64,000 nucleotides of DNA from the NCBI GenBank assembly GCA_913061145.1, contig CAJXUQ010000007.1, forward strand, positions 62,001 through 126,000. The letters run 5' to 3'. The notes under the pieces are model-generated. The model saw only the letters and a program-made list of their open reading frames with translations. It had not been told where the DNA came from and did no database searches. The stretch is from an uncultured Haliea sp. GTDB taxonomy: Bacteria > Pseudomonadota > Gammaproteobacteria > Pseudomonadales > Halieaceae. Both the position numbers and the translations under genes were made by a program. Every line of letters begins with the position of its first letter. Positions within the stretch are counted from its first letter, which is position 1. Shown here piece after piece: positions 37,817 through 47,024 of this stretch.

Positions 37817-38427
37817 TGCTTACTCCGAATGCCGCGAAGAAAGATCGCAAATACCCTCGGCGCGTCTTCTCGAATCAGCTCAACGTCGCCGGCCAGCATT
37901 GACTGCATGACCAAGCCCTGGATCGTGCCAATAAACAGGATCGCGGCAGCGCTGGTATCCAGCGAGGCCGATAACTCACCAGCCGCCTTGCCCTCTTCGA
38001 TAAGACCTTGCAGACGCTCGCCGTAGCGGCGAATGAGCGTCTGCGCCATGCGTTTGGGCGCTGTCAGCCTGGCGTGCTGCAACTCCCCGAACAGCATGCG
38101 TGGCACACCCGGGTTCTCAACGACGAACTCGATGTGGGTCATAAAAATCGCCTCGATGGCTGCGACCGGCGTGGGTGCCGCGCGTGCGGCATTGTCCACA
38201 CGGGAGAGCAGACGGTTCGCCACAAACTCCATCACCGTCTGCAAGATGGCATCCTTGGTCGGGAAGTGTTTGAACAACGCGCCCTGGGTTACACCCATGT
38301 GTTTCGCGATGGCCGTTGTCGTGATCTCACTGGGATTTTGTTCGGCAGCGAGCTCTATTACGGCATCGACGGTGGCAGCACGGCGCTCATCGGCTGACAG
38401 GTTTTTTCGGCGTTTATTCATCATCAC
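37813..38427 (-). CDS. TetR-family repressor of the exporter operon
   Basis: A 204-residue regulator. The helix-turn-helix is at about residues 33-56 (EITTTAIAKHMGVTQGALFK), followed by the usual HFPTKDAIL. The C-terminal domain (from about 60) would bind a ligand and ends with a helix pair typical of AcrR-like proteins. Three ATG codons occur in a row (38427, 38424, 38421), so the exact start is uncertain. It is the first gene of the exporter operon, with an imperfect palindrome just upstream that fits autoregulation. Confidence 0.92.
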   Translation of the reverse strand: MMMNKRRKNLSADERRAATVDAVIELAAEQNPSEITTTAIAKHMGVTQGALFKHFPTKDAILQTVMEFVANRLLSRVDNAARAAPTPVAAIEAIFMTHIEFVVENPGVPRMLFGELQHARLTAPKRMAQTLIRRYGERLQGLIEEGKAAGELSASLDTSAAAILFIGTIQGLVMQSMLAGDVELIREDAPRVFAIFLRGIRSKQ

Positions 38428-38432
38428 TTATA

Positions 38433-38456
38433 AAGATAGTAAGTTATTACTACCTT
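38433..38456 (-). promoter_or_regulatory. Likely TetR operator
   Basis: AAG(A)TAGTAA-GTTA-TTACTA(C)CTT, a 24-bp palindrome with one mismatched pair, centred about 18 bp upstream of the first ATG of the TetR gene. Size and position fit a TetR dimer site. Binding is inferred. Confidence 0.65.
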
Positions 38457-38733
38457 ATTCATCCGAGGCCAACTGTCAAGACATTACGCTGCCATAGGAG
38501 CCCTTCACACAGAGGGGATTACGTTAAAGATGATCAATATCCAGAGATCCACACATAGAGCGAAGTGCAATAGCTCTTTTTATTTCTGTAAGTTAGGTGA
38601 GATGCTGGTACTCATAGCCAAGAGACTGGGCTCTTATATCCAGCCCTCGCTTGGTTAAACACCAGCCTCTGGCATCGAAGGCATACTGACTGGCGCGAAG
38701 GCAGTCAGCTGCGCATTCCCGCATCAATTGCCC
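38457..38733 (+). other. Intergenic stretch at the island's right end, no gene seen
   Basis: About 280 bp between the TetR operator and the attachment-like boxes, less GC-rich than the chromosomal flanks. No frame with family features, no integrase remnant and no clear terminator was found. It presumably carries the promoter of the exporter operon at its left edge. Confidence 0.5.
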
Positions 38734-38905
38734 CGATACCATGCCAGCATCAATCCACCTCTCATGGTATCGCTGGTTTTGGTGTTACAGTGCGCGGAAA
38801 ATACCATGAAAAATACCATTGATGATGTAGATTATATTATCAATAAGATCGTATTTATTATTATATTTCAATTGGTTACAAATTCCTGTCACTCCCACTC
38901 AATCG
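38734..38905 (+). repeat. Attachment-site-like repeat 3 (right end of the exporter island)
   Basis: Two ATACCAT boxes 12 bp apart (38801 and 38813) lie about 70 bp left of the core TCACTCCCACTCAAT (38889-38903), mirroring repeats 1 and 2, where the boxes lie about 70 bp to the right. An inverted pair CGATACCAT (38734-38742) and ATGGTATCG (38764-38772) lies further left. The boxes look like arm-type recombinase sites and the core is the guaA 3' end. Confidence 0.7.
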
Positions 38906-39493
38906 TCGCCGGCGGCTTGCTACTCACGTCATAGGTCACCCGGGACACACCCGAGATCTCATTGATAATCCGGTTGGACACCGTCTCCAACAATTCATAG
39001 GGCAAATGTGCCCAGCGCGCCGTCATGAAATCCACGGTTTCCACCGCGCGCAAGGCAATCACCCACTCATAGCGACGCCCATCGCCTACAACGCCGACAG
39101 ACTTCACCGGCAGGAACACGGCGAAGGCCTGGCTGGTCTTGTGGTACCAGTCCGCGCGATGCAGTTCCTCAATGAAAATGGCATCGGCGCGGCGCAGCAG
39201 CTCCGCGTACTCCTTTTTCACTTCACCGAGAATCCGCACCCCCAGGCCGGGGCCGGGGAACGGGTGGCGGTAGACCATGTCGTAAGGGAGGCCCAGCTCC
39301 AGGCCGATGCGCCGCACCTCGTCCTTGAACAGTTCGCGCAGCGGTTCAACCAGCTCCATCGCCATGTCGTCGGGTAGGCCGCCCACATTGTGGTGTGACT
39401 TGATCACGTGCGCCTTGCCCCTCTTGGCGCCCGCCGATTCGATCACGTCCGGGTAGATGGTGCCCTGGGCCAGCCAGTGCACATCATGCTGTT
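38889..39493 (-). pseudogene. guaA 3'-end fragment (partial duplicate)
   Basis: Encodes the last 200 or so residues of GMP synthetase (from [18 protein letters not shown] to PPATIEWE). It has no start: upstream of about 39493 the frame turns into unrelated sequence. From 38891 to 39407 it is identical, by eye, to intact guaA (41658-42174); then identity drops abruptly to about 80% for the next 80 bp before ending. Its stop is TGA, while intact guaA uses TAG. It is a mosaic remnant: possibly a foreign guaA end whose last 517 bp was homogenised with the resident gene. Confidence 0.9.
38891..39407 (-). repeat. 517-bp direct repeat, copy A (of guaA 3' end)
   Basis: Matches 41658-42174 base for base in a line-by-line visual comparison. 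The two copies point the same way and bracket the 2.77-kb cassette holding two periplasmic protein genes, so recombination between them could delete the cassette and still leave a complete guaA. Confidence 0.9.
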
Positions 39494-39589
39494 TGAGGTG
39501 ATGCGGTCCAGGGCAAGGGCTACGCTGAGTGTTACGGAATACTCCCACTCTGACAGCCAAGGCTGCCCATTGGAGGGCAGCGCACGGGC

Positions 39590-40456
39590 TTACAGCTTCG
39601 GCGCGGCTGTACCCGTCCGGGACTTTTCCGCAACCTGCTGCTGCACCCACTCCCGCGCCTCGAATTCCGATTTCGCCTGGGCCCAGACATCAAACAAGGT
39701 GCCGCTCGCGTTGGTCACGGGGTCTCCCCGGAGGGTATATTCGAAAAGGCCGGCACAGTCAGCAGCGTAGTCCGGCGTAACGTCCGCCTCCGCCATTCGC
39801 CTACCGTCCCTGACGAAGCGGTCCAGCACTGCATTGCCCACCGATGCACCGAGAACACACGGCGTGTTACCGGTGCCCGCCAACCTCCACTTCAGGGTAC
39901 GTTCTGCACGGGCACCCACACCGCCGTTATCGATATCTTGCGCCGGCTGGCCGTATTTCTCGAGCAGGGCCTGCACATAATCCGCTTGGGTCAGGGGCTC
40001 AGTCGTTTGGCGGTGCAATCGTGTAACCGATACCACGCGTGGCTCGCCAGGGGGATAGGAATACCCAACCGACAGGCCGCCTGCACCACCCTGCATCTGA
40101 CCGTGTGTCGCCACCAAGAAATCGTCTGTCTTGTAGCGCTTGCCCAATGCGTTATATTCGAAATAGCGACTGGTGTCTTGGATTCGCATGTTGGCGTCGT
40201 AGGCTTTCATTGACGCGAGGGCCTCCTCAGGCGTCATGCCGAGGTAAACACCGGCGATATCCGGGGCTGCATCGCGGTTAACGCCGGTTTTGCCTTGCAC
40301 CCTCGGCGCAGCGTGTTGGGTGGGAGGCGCCGCCTGATGTTCATCCGCAAGCGTATCGGCAACAGGCGTTATGCTCGCGGATGTGCTGTCGCCGCCACCA
40401 CAGGCGGTTACAAGCAGGCCGACTGAGGCCATCATCAATAGACGTTTGCTGCACAT
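39590..40456 (-). CDS. Lipoprotein with an LGMT-type repeat domain
   Basis: A 288-residue predicted lipoprotein: [20 protein letters not shown] has a Cys near residue 19 in a lipobox-like VTAC. ATG 40456 is preceded by GAGGA at good spacing. After a low-complexity linker the domain starts at about residue 65 with [20 protein letters not shown], followed by [20 protein letters not shown] and a C-terminal part with [15 protein letters not shown]. The divergent gene 40786-41316 has the same order of motifs, so the two are related. Function unknown. Confidence 0.75.
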   Translation of the reverse strand: MCSKRLLMMASVGLLVTACGGGDSTSASITPVADTLADEHQAAPPTQHAAPRVQGKTGVNRDAAPDIAGVYLGMTPEEALASMKAYDANMRIQDTSRYFEYNALGKRYKTDDFLVATHGQMQGGAGGLSVGYSYPPGEPRVVSVTRLHRQTTEPLTQADYVQALLEKYGQPAQDIDNGGVGARAERTLKWRLAGTGNTPCVLGASVGNAVLDRFVRDGRRMAEADVTPDYAADCAGLFEYTLRGDPVTNASGTLFDVWAQAKSEFEAREWVQQQVAEKSRTGTAAPKL

Positions 40457-40785
40457 AAATGCGTTCCTCAAAAATAGTCCAAGCTGCCGCCACGTAATTC
40501 AAGATTGGATTCCGACACCGTTCGCACGAGACTGGCCGGGCTGGCCCGCTCAGCCTTTTCCTCACCGTGAAACGTGTTAGAAATTAGCGCTGGATGATTA
40601 TTTGAGCAAGCAGATTTTTTTGGAAGCCGGCGACTGGTCTTGGCGCCCGTCATGGGGGCAGTCGGTGGCGACAGCGACACATAGCCACGCGGGATGTGGC
40701 TCAGATGAATGGTATTGTGCTCATTCCGCGCCGGAAATATGCTCCGGCGGACGACTTCTTGTCTCCGTCCCTGAGGGTACTGCCG
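40457..40785 (+). other. Divergent intergenic region, no gene seen
   Basis: About 330 bp between two related, divergently transcribed genes; it must hold both promoters. The frame of the right-hand gene is open back to 40696, but the extra residues do not look like a signal sequence. No clear operator was seen. Confidence 0.5.
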
Positions 40786-41316
40786 GTGAGATTACAATTT
40801 CCGAGGTGTCTAGCGGTTTTGGGGTTCCTTTCCATTTGCAATTCATCCCATGCACAGAATTTCGACATTTTCGGCCTCAAACTCGGCATGACAGTTGGGG
40901 AAGCCAAGGCTGCCTTGCTTGCCCATGGGGTGGAACCCGCCATAGAAGAGCAGCGCCAGTACTACACCTACAGTGACGGTGTGAATCACAATCTTAAAAC
41001 CGAGGAATTTGTTACTGCCATGGCAGCAGTACGTCAAACGAACAGCAGTGACAACTTTTCCGTGTTCTTTTCACCCGGCCCCCGGGGTGGCAAGGTAGTC
41101 GCTGTAATCCGCACCGTATCAAGCCCGAATAATCCACCCATCAGAAGCCAGTATCGTGACGCTCTGATTAGAAAATACGGCTCACCCACCAGCGAGGACA
41201 CGAGCACGATTCGATGGGACCTTCCCGAAGGCAAAGTCCAATGCATTGCGGGTCCTGTTGGCTCCTACCTCCCGACACAGCCGAGCATCCTGAAAAAATC
41301 TATCAGACAAACCTAG
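40786..41316 (+). CDS. Exported protein with an LGMT-type domain, related to the divergent lipoprotein
   Basis: A 176-residue protein. GTG 40786 is chosen because GAGGG lies 9 bases ahead and the resulting N-terminus (VRLQFPRCLAVLGFLSICNS, then SHAQ) is a signal peptide. The mature part starts FDIFGLKLGMTVGEAKAALL, then YYTYSDGVNHNLKTEEFVTA, and later YRDALIRKYGSPTSED. These three blocks align with those of the lipoprotein at 39590-40456 in the same order. It is shorter at the end, so it may be truncated. Function unknown. Confidence 0.7.
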   Translation: MRLQFPRCLAVLGFLSICNSSHAQNFDIFGLKLGMTVGEAKAALLAHGVEPAIEEQRQYYTYSDGVNHNLKTEEFVTAMAAVRQTNSSDNFSVFFSPGPRGGKVVAVIRTVSSPNNPPIRSQYRDALIRKYGSPTSEDTSTIRWDLPEGKVQCIAGPVGSYLPTQPSILKKSIRQT

Positions 41317-41655
41317 GGAGCAGAGACGCGCCATTCCACCATCGGAATGTCCAGTCACTCGCTGACTGCAGCAGTTACCTCACGTACGCCATGCCGAGCG
41401 GAGAAGACAGCTTCGTGACCGAGGCAAATGCAGTGATGGTCGACGTGGGTGGCACAGCGGAAGGTGAGTTGGCTGCAAACGAGTGGGTTGCAGGTTTGAC
41501 AGAGGCGGCGCGCGACGCGCAAACATCGAAGAGTGCCACTCAGGACATTTAGCTTACGTTACCGGTTGCTATTTCTCAAAGCAAAATTCCTGCGAACCTG
41601 ATGATCGAGGGCTAGCGGCTGGTGCTACGCAGGTGCTGCGGTTTCTATCCCCGGC
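41317..41655 (+). other. Stretch between the cassette gene and guaA, no gene seen
   Basis: About 340 bp with no supported gene. A frame of 112 codons (41214-41552) overlaps the preceding gene and shows no family pattern. The segment abuts the guaA core at 41656; no ATACCAT boxes were found next to this copy. Confidence 0.5.
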
Positions 41656-43233
41656 CTACTCCCACTCAATCGTCGCCGGCGGCTTGCTACTCACGTCATA
41701 GGTCACCCGGGACACACCCGAGATCTCATTGATAATCCGGTTGGACACCGTCTCCAACAATTCATAGGGCAAATGTGCCCAGCGCGCCGTCATGAAATCC
41801 ACGGTTTCCACCGCGCGCAAGGCAATCACCCACTCATAGCGACGCCCATCGCCTACAACGCCGACAGACTTCACCGGCAGGAACACGGCGAAGGCCTGGC
41901 TGGTCTTGTGGTACCAGTCCGCGCGATGCAGTTCCTCAATGAAAATGGCATCGGCGCGGCGCAGCAGCTCCGCGTACTCCTTTTTCACTTCACCGAGAAT
42001 CCGCACCCCCAGGCCGGGGCCGGGGAACGGGTGGCGGTAGACCATGTCGTAAGGGAGGCCCAGCTCCAGGCCGATGCGCCGCACCTCGTCCTTGAACAGT
42101 TCGCGCAGCGGTTCAACCAGCTCCATCGCCATGTCGTCGGGTAGGCCGCCCACATTGTGGTGTGACTTGATCACATGCGCCTTGCCGGTTTTGGCACCGG
42201 CTGATTCAATCACATCGGGATAGATGGTGCCCTGCGCCAGCCAGTTCACATCGCGCAGTTTAGTGGCTTCGGCGTCGAACACCTCGATGAAGGTGTTGCC
42301 GATAATCTTGCGTTTGGCCTCTGGGTCCGCCTCGCCGGCCAGCTTGCCGAGGAACAGGTCCTCCGCGTTGACCCGGATGACTTTCACGCCCATGTTGCGC
42401 GCGAACATCTCCATGACCTGGTCACCTTCGTTCAGGCGCAGCAGGCCGTTGTCGACGAAGACGCAGGTGAGCTGGTCACCAATGGCGCGGTGCAACAGCG
42501 CCGCCACCACCGAGGAATCCACACCGCCGGACAGCCCGAGCAGCACCTTGCCGTTGCCCACGGTGTCCCGCACCCGGGCGATCGCATCTTCCACGATATT
42601 CGCCGGCGTCCAGAGGGCTTCGCAGCCGCACAGTTCCAGCACAAAATGCTCGAAGATGCGCTTGCCCTGCAGGGTGTGAGTGACCTCAGGGTGAAACTGA
42701 ATGCCGTAGAAGGGCTTGCTGCGGTGCGCCATGCCGGCAATCGGGCAGCTGTCAGTGGCTGCCACGAGCTCGAATTCCGGCGGCAGTTCGACCACCTTGT
42801 CGCCGTGACTCATCCACACGTCCAGCAGGCTGTTCCCCGCGCTGTCGAAATGGTCGCGGATATCGTGGAACAGGCCGGTGTTGGTCACCAGGCGAATCTG
42901 TGCGTAACCGAATTCGCTGGTGGGGGATGCACTGACCTGGCCGCCAAACTGCTCGGCCATGGTCTGCATGCCGTAACAGATGCCCAGCACCGGCACCCCC
43001 AGCTCGAACACGCAGGCGGGCGCACGCGGTGAGCCGCGGGCCGGCACCGATTCCGGACCGCCAGACAGGATCACGCCACTGGGGGCAAACGCGCGGATCT
43101 CGCTCTCACTCATGTCGAAGGCGCGAATCTCGCTGTACACGCCCACCTCCCGCACCCGGCGCGCAATCAGCTGGGTGTACTGGGAACCGAAATCCAGAAT
43201 GAGGATCCGGCTGGCGTGAATATCTGCTGTCAT
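41656..43233 (-). CDS. guaA: GMP synthetase (glutamine-hydrolysing)
   Basis: A 525-residue cytoplasmic enzyme converting XMP to GMP with ATP and glutamine. The N-terminal glutaminase has [18 protein letters not shown], the nucleophile Cys in [16 protein letters not shown], and His-Glu in [11 protein letters not shown]. The ATP-pyrophosphatase loop is [20 protein letters not shown]. The C-terminal dimerisation domain ends [11 protein letters not shown] 43233 gives the length of E. coli GuaA. It follows guaB by 13 bp. The last codons are the integration site for the island region. Confidence 0.98.
   Translation of the reverse strand: MTADIHASRILILDFGSQYTQLIARRVREVGVYSEIRAFDMSESEIRAFAPSGVILSGGPESVPARGSPRAPACVFELGVPVLGICYGMQTMAEQFGGQVSASPTSEFGYAQIRLVTNTGLFHDIRDHFDSAGNSLLDVWMSHGDKVVELPPEFELVAATDSCPIAGMAHRSKPFYGIQFHPEVTHTLQGKRIFEHFVLELCGCEALWTPANIVEDAIARVRDTVGNGKVLLGLSGGVDSSVVAALLHRAIGDQLTCVFVDNGLLRLNEGDQVMEMFARNMGVKVIRVNAEDLFLGKLAGEADPEAKRKIIGNTFIEVFDAEATKLRDVNWLAQGTIYPDVIESAGAKTGKAHVIKSHHNVGGLPDDMAMELVEPLRELFKDEVRRIGLELGLPYDMVYRHPFPGPGLGVRILGEVKKEYAELLRRADAIFIEELHRADWYHKTSQAFAVFLPVKSVGVVGDGRRYEWVIALRAVETVDFMTARWAHLPYELLETVSNRIINEISGVSRVTYDVSSKPPATIEWE
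41658..42174 (-). repeat. 517-bp direct repeat, copy B (within intact guaA)
   Basis: The partner of 38891-39407, located inside the intact guaA gene. Identity ends at the same point of the coding sequence (a G/A difference at 39408 versus 42175), after which the two copies differ by about one base in five. Confidence 0.9.
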
Positions 43234-43246
43234 TGCGGTCTGGCCT

Positions 43247-44716
43247 TTAGCGCACGGGGTAATTGGGCGCTTCCTTGGTGATGGAGACATCGTGTACGTG
43301 ACTTTCGGACATGCCGGCCGAGGTGACGCGGACAAATTCCGGGCGGGTGCGCATGTCGTCAATGGTCAGGCTGCCGGTGTAACCCATGGCTGAGCGGACA
43401 CCGCCCATCAGCTGGTGAATGATGGCTGAAACGGGGCCTTTGTAGGGCACGCGCCCCTCAATACCTTCGGGCACCAGCTTCTCCGCACCCTTGCCGGCAT
43501 CCTGGAAATAGCGGTCGGAGGAGCCCTGTGTGCGCGACATGGCGCCCAGGGAGCCCATGCCGCGGTAGGCCTTGTAGGTGCGCCCCTGATACAGCTCCAC
43601 CTCGCCCGGCGCTTCCTCGGTGCCCGCAAACATGCCGCCCATCATCACCGAGTGGGCACCCGCCACCAGCGCCTTGGCGATATCCCCGGAAAAGCGGATG
43701 CCGCCGTCGGCGATTACCGGTACGTCGCGCTCAGCCAGCGCCGCGACCACGTTGGAGATGGCAGTGATCTGTGGCACGCCCGTGCCGGTCACAACCCGCG
43801 TTGTACAGATAGACCCGGGGCCGATGCCGACCTTGACACCATCTGCGCCGGCCTCGGCAAGGGCCAGCGCCGCTGCAGCGGTGGCAATGTTCCCGCCGAT
43901 CACCTGCACGGACGGGTAATCCGCCTTGATCTGCCGCACCCGTTCAATCACGTTGCGCGAGTGACCGTGCGCGGTGTCCACGACCAGCACATCCACACCC
44001 GCGCGGATCAGGGCCGCAACCCGGTCTGCGGTGTCCGGGCTGGTGCCGACCGAAGCGCCGACGCGCAGCTGGCCGTAGGAATCCTTGCAGGCCATGGGGA
44101 AGCTCTCGGCCTTGTCGAAATCCTTGACCGTGATCATGCCACGCAGTTCGAACTTGTCGTTCACCACGAGGATCTTCTCGATGCGGTGCTGGTGCAGCAA
44201 GCGCTGCACCTGCTCGGAGCTGGCCCCTTCGCGCACCGTTACCAGCTTGTCTTTCGGCGTCATCAGCTCCGAGACGGACTTGGTCGGGTCGGATTCGAAC
44301 CGGGTATCCCGACGCGTGACGATACCCACCAGGTCCTTGCCGTTGAGCACCGGCACACCGGAGAAGCCATGGGCATTGGTGAGTTCACGCAGCTCGGCCA
44401 GGGAGGCGTTCTGCTGAATGGTGATAGGGTCCTTGACCACACCACTCTCGAACTTCTTCACCCGGCGCACCTGCTCCGCCTGCTCCGCAATGGTCATGCT
44501 CTTGTGGATGATGCCAATGCCGCCCTCCTGGGCCAGCGCAATGGCGAGGCGCGCCTCGGTCACGGTGTCCATGGCCGCCGACACCAGCGGAATGTTCAGC
44601 TCGATGCCGCGGGTGAGACGGGTACGCAGCGACACATCACTGGGAATAACGTCGGAGTACCCGGGCAGCAGCAGTACGTCATCGAACGTGAGGGCTTCCT
44701 GGGCGATACGCAACAT
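43247..44716 (-). CDS. guaB: IMP dehydrogenase
   Basis: A 489-residue enzyme converting IMP to XMP with NAD+, the step before GuaA. The TIM barrel is interrupted by two CBS domains (about residues 95-205, with [20 protein letters not shown]). The catalytic loop [17 protein letters not shown] carries the active-site Cys; NAD/IMP motifs ([34 protein letters not shown]) follow. It starts the guaBA operon, divergent from xseA with a short shared promoter region. Confidence 0.98.
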   Translation of the reverse strand: MLRIAQEALTFDDVLLLPGYSDVIPSDVSLRTRLTRGIELNIPLVSAAMDTVTEARLAIALAQEGGIGIIHKSMTIAEQAEQVRRVKKFESGVVKDPITIQQNASLAELRELTNAHGFSGVPVLNGKDLVGIVTRRDTRFESDPTKSVSELMTPKDKLVTVREGASSEQVQRLLHQHRIEKILVVNDKFELRGMITVKDFDKAESFPMACKDSYGQLRVGASVGTSPDTADRVAALIRAGVDVLVVDTAHGHSRNVIERVRQIKADYPSVQVIGGNIATAAAALALAEAGADGVKVGIGPGSICTTRVVTGTGVPQITAISNVVAALAERDVPVIADGGIRFSGDIAKALVAGAHSVMMGGMFAGTEEAPGEVELYQGRTYKAYRGMGSLGAMSRTQGSSDRYFQDAGKGAEKLVPEGIEGRVPYKGPVSAIIHQLMGGVRSAMGYTGSLTIDDMRTRPEFVRVTSAGMSESHVHDVSITKEAPNYPVR

Positions 44717-44793
44717 GGGAGGTCTCCGGCTGGCAGGTGGCAGCTAAACGTGCAATTATAAATCTTCTGGCCACTACAGGTAAACCAAAGTCC

Positions 44794-46152
44794 GTGCTGC
44801 AACACCCCACGTCCGGTAACCCGCCCACACTCACCGTCGGCCAGCTGAACCGGGAAGCACGGCGCCTGCTGGAGAGCCATTTCGACTACATCTGGGTGGA
44901 AGGCGAGGTGAGCAATTTCGCGGCCCCCTCCTCCGGTCACTGGTACTTCTCCCTCAAGGACAGCGGCGCCCAGGTGCGCTGCGCCATGTTCCGCAATCGC
45001 AACCAGCATATGCGGGTGACGCCGGCCAACGGCATGGCCATCCGGTTGCGCTGTCGCGTATCGCTGTATGAGGGTCGCGGAGAGTTCCAACTGATCGTGG
45101 AGCACCTGGAGCACGCGGGTGCCGGCGCGCTGCAGGCCGCGTTTGAGCGGCTGCGGGACAAGCTACAGGCCGAGGGCCTGTTCGCGCCGGAGCGCAAGCG
45201 TGCGCTGCCCGCAGAGGTGCGCACCCTCGGGGTCATCACGTCCCCCACGGGCGCGGCCATTCACGATGTGCTGACCGTTTTGCAGAGGCGCTGCCCCGCC
45301 ATGCGGGTTTTCCTGCTGCCGGTAGCCGTGCAGGGCGAGGCGGCTGCGGGTGAAATCAGCGCCGCCATCGCGCGCGCCAACCGCTGGCAGGCGGCGGGGG
45401 ACGTGCAATTTGACGCCCTGCTGGTCACCCGCGGCGGCGGCTCCCTGGAGGACCTGTGGGCATTCAATGAGGAGGTTGTGGCGCGGGCGATTGTCGCCAG
45501 CGCCCTGCCCGTCGTCAGCGCGGTCGGCCACGAAGTGGACATCAGCATTGCCGACATGGTCGCCGACCAGCGCGCGGCGACGCCTTCTGCCGCAGCCGAG
45601 TTGCTCAGCCCGGACCAGCGCGAGCACGCCGCACTGCTGCTCAGGCTGGAACACACCCTGGCCGGCCGTATGCGCCAGCGTCTGGAACGTGCCGGGCGCG
45701 ACCTGCATTATCTGCGGCAGCGTCTGCGCCACCCCGGGCAACTGCTGCGCGAGCAGGCACAACGGCTGGATGAGCTGGAACAGCGCCTGCTCCGCGCCCA
45801 GCGCGCCCAACTTCGCGAGCAGCGAGGCGCACTGGCGCTGCTGGAGAACCGGCTGCGATCCCGCGCGCCCGACACTCGCGTGCGCGCGCTGCAGGCTGCG
45901 GTCGGCCAGTTGGAGCAGCGCCTGCAGCGCGGGATGCAGCAGCAGCTGCGCGGCGCGAATTCGCAGCTCGCGCACCTGTCGCAGTTACTGGATTCAGTCA
46001 GCCCCCTCGCTACCCTGAGCCGGGGCTACAGTATTCTGCGCGACGCACAGGGCGCCGTGGTGCGCGACGCCGCAGACGTGGCATGCGGGGACACACTGGA
46101 AGCCCGACTGGCCCGGGGAGAATTGCGGCTGCAGGTACTGGGGACCCAATAG
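44794..46152 (+). CDS. xseA: Exodeoxyribonuclease VII large subunit
   Basis: A 452-residue nuclease subunit acting with XseB on single-stranded DNA. It begins with the OB-fold domain (LTVGQLNREARRLLESHFDY, SNFAAPSSGHWYFSLKDSGA). The catalytic core follows (LGVITSPTGAAIHDVLTVLQ, LVTRGGGSLEDLWAFNEEVV, SAVGHEVDISIADMVADQRA), then a long charged coiled coil (about 285-420). GTG 44794 fits the E. coli XseA length; the frame is open to GTG 44737, which would overlap the guaB promoter. No xseB is present nearby, as often in gammaproteobacteria. Confidence 0.95.
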   Translation: MLQHPTSGNPPTLTVGQLNREARRLLESHFDYIWVEGEVSNFAAPSSGHWYFSLKDSGAQVRCAMFRNRNQHMRVTPANGMAIRLRCRVSLYEGRGEFQLIVEHLEHAGAGALQAAFERLRDKLQAEGLFAPERKRALPAEVRTLGVITSPTGAAIHDVLTVLQRRCPAMRVFLLPVAVQGEAAAGEISAAIARANRWQAAGDVQFDALLVTRGGGSLEDLWAFNEEVVARAIVASALPVVSAVGHEVDISIADMVADQRAATPSAAAELLSPDQREHAALLLRLEHTLAGRMRQRLERAGRDLHYLRQRLRHPGQLLREQAQRLDELEQRLLRAQRAQLREQRGALALLENRLRSRAPDTRVRALQAAVGQLEQRLQRGMQQQLRGANSQLAHLSQLLDSVSPLATLSRGYSILRDAQGAVVRDAADVACGDTLEARLARGELRLQVLGTQ

Positions 46153-46163
46153 CCCCCGGGAGG

Positions 46164-46811
46164 TCAGTACTTGGCGGGGAGCCGGGTGTTGATGATGATG
46201 TGGCGGCCCTCGAAGCGGATATATTCACCGATGGTGAGATCCTTCAGTATCCGCGCCACCATTTCCCGCGAGGCGCCCACGCGGTCCGCGATGTCCTGTT
46301 GGGTGAGCTTCTCCGGGATGAACAGGGTGCCATCACCGCGCTCTTCGGAGAGATCCATCAGCACGTTGGCAACGCGACCGTACACGTCCTGCAGTGCCAG
46401 GCTTTTGACATCGGCGGTAAGCTTGCGCACCCGCTGGGCCAGGTTACTGATCAGCTTGCGGGCAATACTCGGGTGCTCGTCCAGCACACGATTGAAATCC
46501 TCCTTGAAAATGATGCAGAAGGAGCACTTCTCTACCGTGCGCACAGAGGCAGAGCGGAGGGAGTCATCCAGTAACGCCAGCTCACCGAAATAGTCGCCGG
46601 GCCCCTGGGTGTTCATGATGAACTCTTTGCCGTTCTTGTCGCTACAGTAGACCTTGACCTTTCCGCTCTCGATCACGAACAGAGAATCCGCCGGATCATT
46701 TTCGTGGATCACGACCGTATTCTTGGGGAACGAACGGCTGGTACTGCTGCTCGCCAGTGCGTCCAGTTCCTCTCGCGAGAGCCCCTGAAATATTTCTACC
46801 TGCTGCAACAT
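46164..46811 (-). CDS. CRP-like (cyclic nucleotide-binding) transcription regulator
   Basis: A 215-residue protein of the CRP/FNR family. The phosphate-binding cassette reads YFGELALLDDSLRSASVRTV, with the Arg-Ser of cAMP-binding proteins; the C-helix has LTADVKSLALQDVYGRVANV, matching the CRP helix at Thr127, though the next Ser is Ala here. The helix-turn-helix (KLTQQDIADRVGASREMVAR) keeps the Arg-Glu-Arg trio that reads TGTGA in CRP. No FNR cysteines are visible. ATG 46811 removes 17 extra codons. It is divergent from a gene with a class III cyclase domain, so cAMP is a likely ligand. Confidence 0.88.
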   Translation of the reverse strand: MLQQVEIFQGLSREELDALASSSTSRSFPKNTVVIHENDPADSLFVIESGKVKVYCSDKNGKEFIMNTQGPGDYFGELALLDDSLRSASVRTVEKCSFCIIFKEDFNRVLDEHPSIARKLISNLAQRVRKLTADVKSLALQDVYGRVANVLMDLSEERGDGTLFIPEKLTQQDIADRVGASREMVARILKDLTIGEYIRFEGRHIIINTRLPAKY

Positions 46812-47024
46812 GCTTGTTATTCCTGCCTCATGCAAAGTCTGTCCCTGAAGCCATGCCCACATACTACCTCAAGTGCCACAGCAAAACACACCTGTCAGGG
46901 GAATTACCACCCGCCACACGGCAACGCCACCCGTGTTCTTATATAACGAATGAAACTCCGATTTCCACAGTAATCCGTGCATCGCTATACTGCAGGCCAC
47001 TATGCGACCCGGAACCCACACCAC

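Noticed and set aside
43652..44761. A 369-codon open frame opposite guaB
   Set aside because: Lies fully antisense to guaB, is rich in Arg/His/Gly and has no family features; it follows from GC-rich codon bias.
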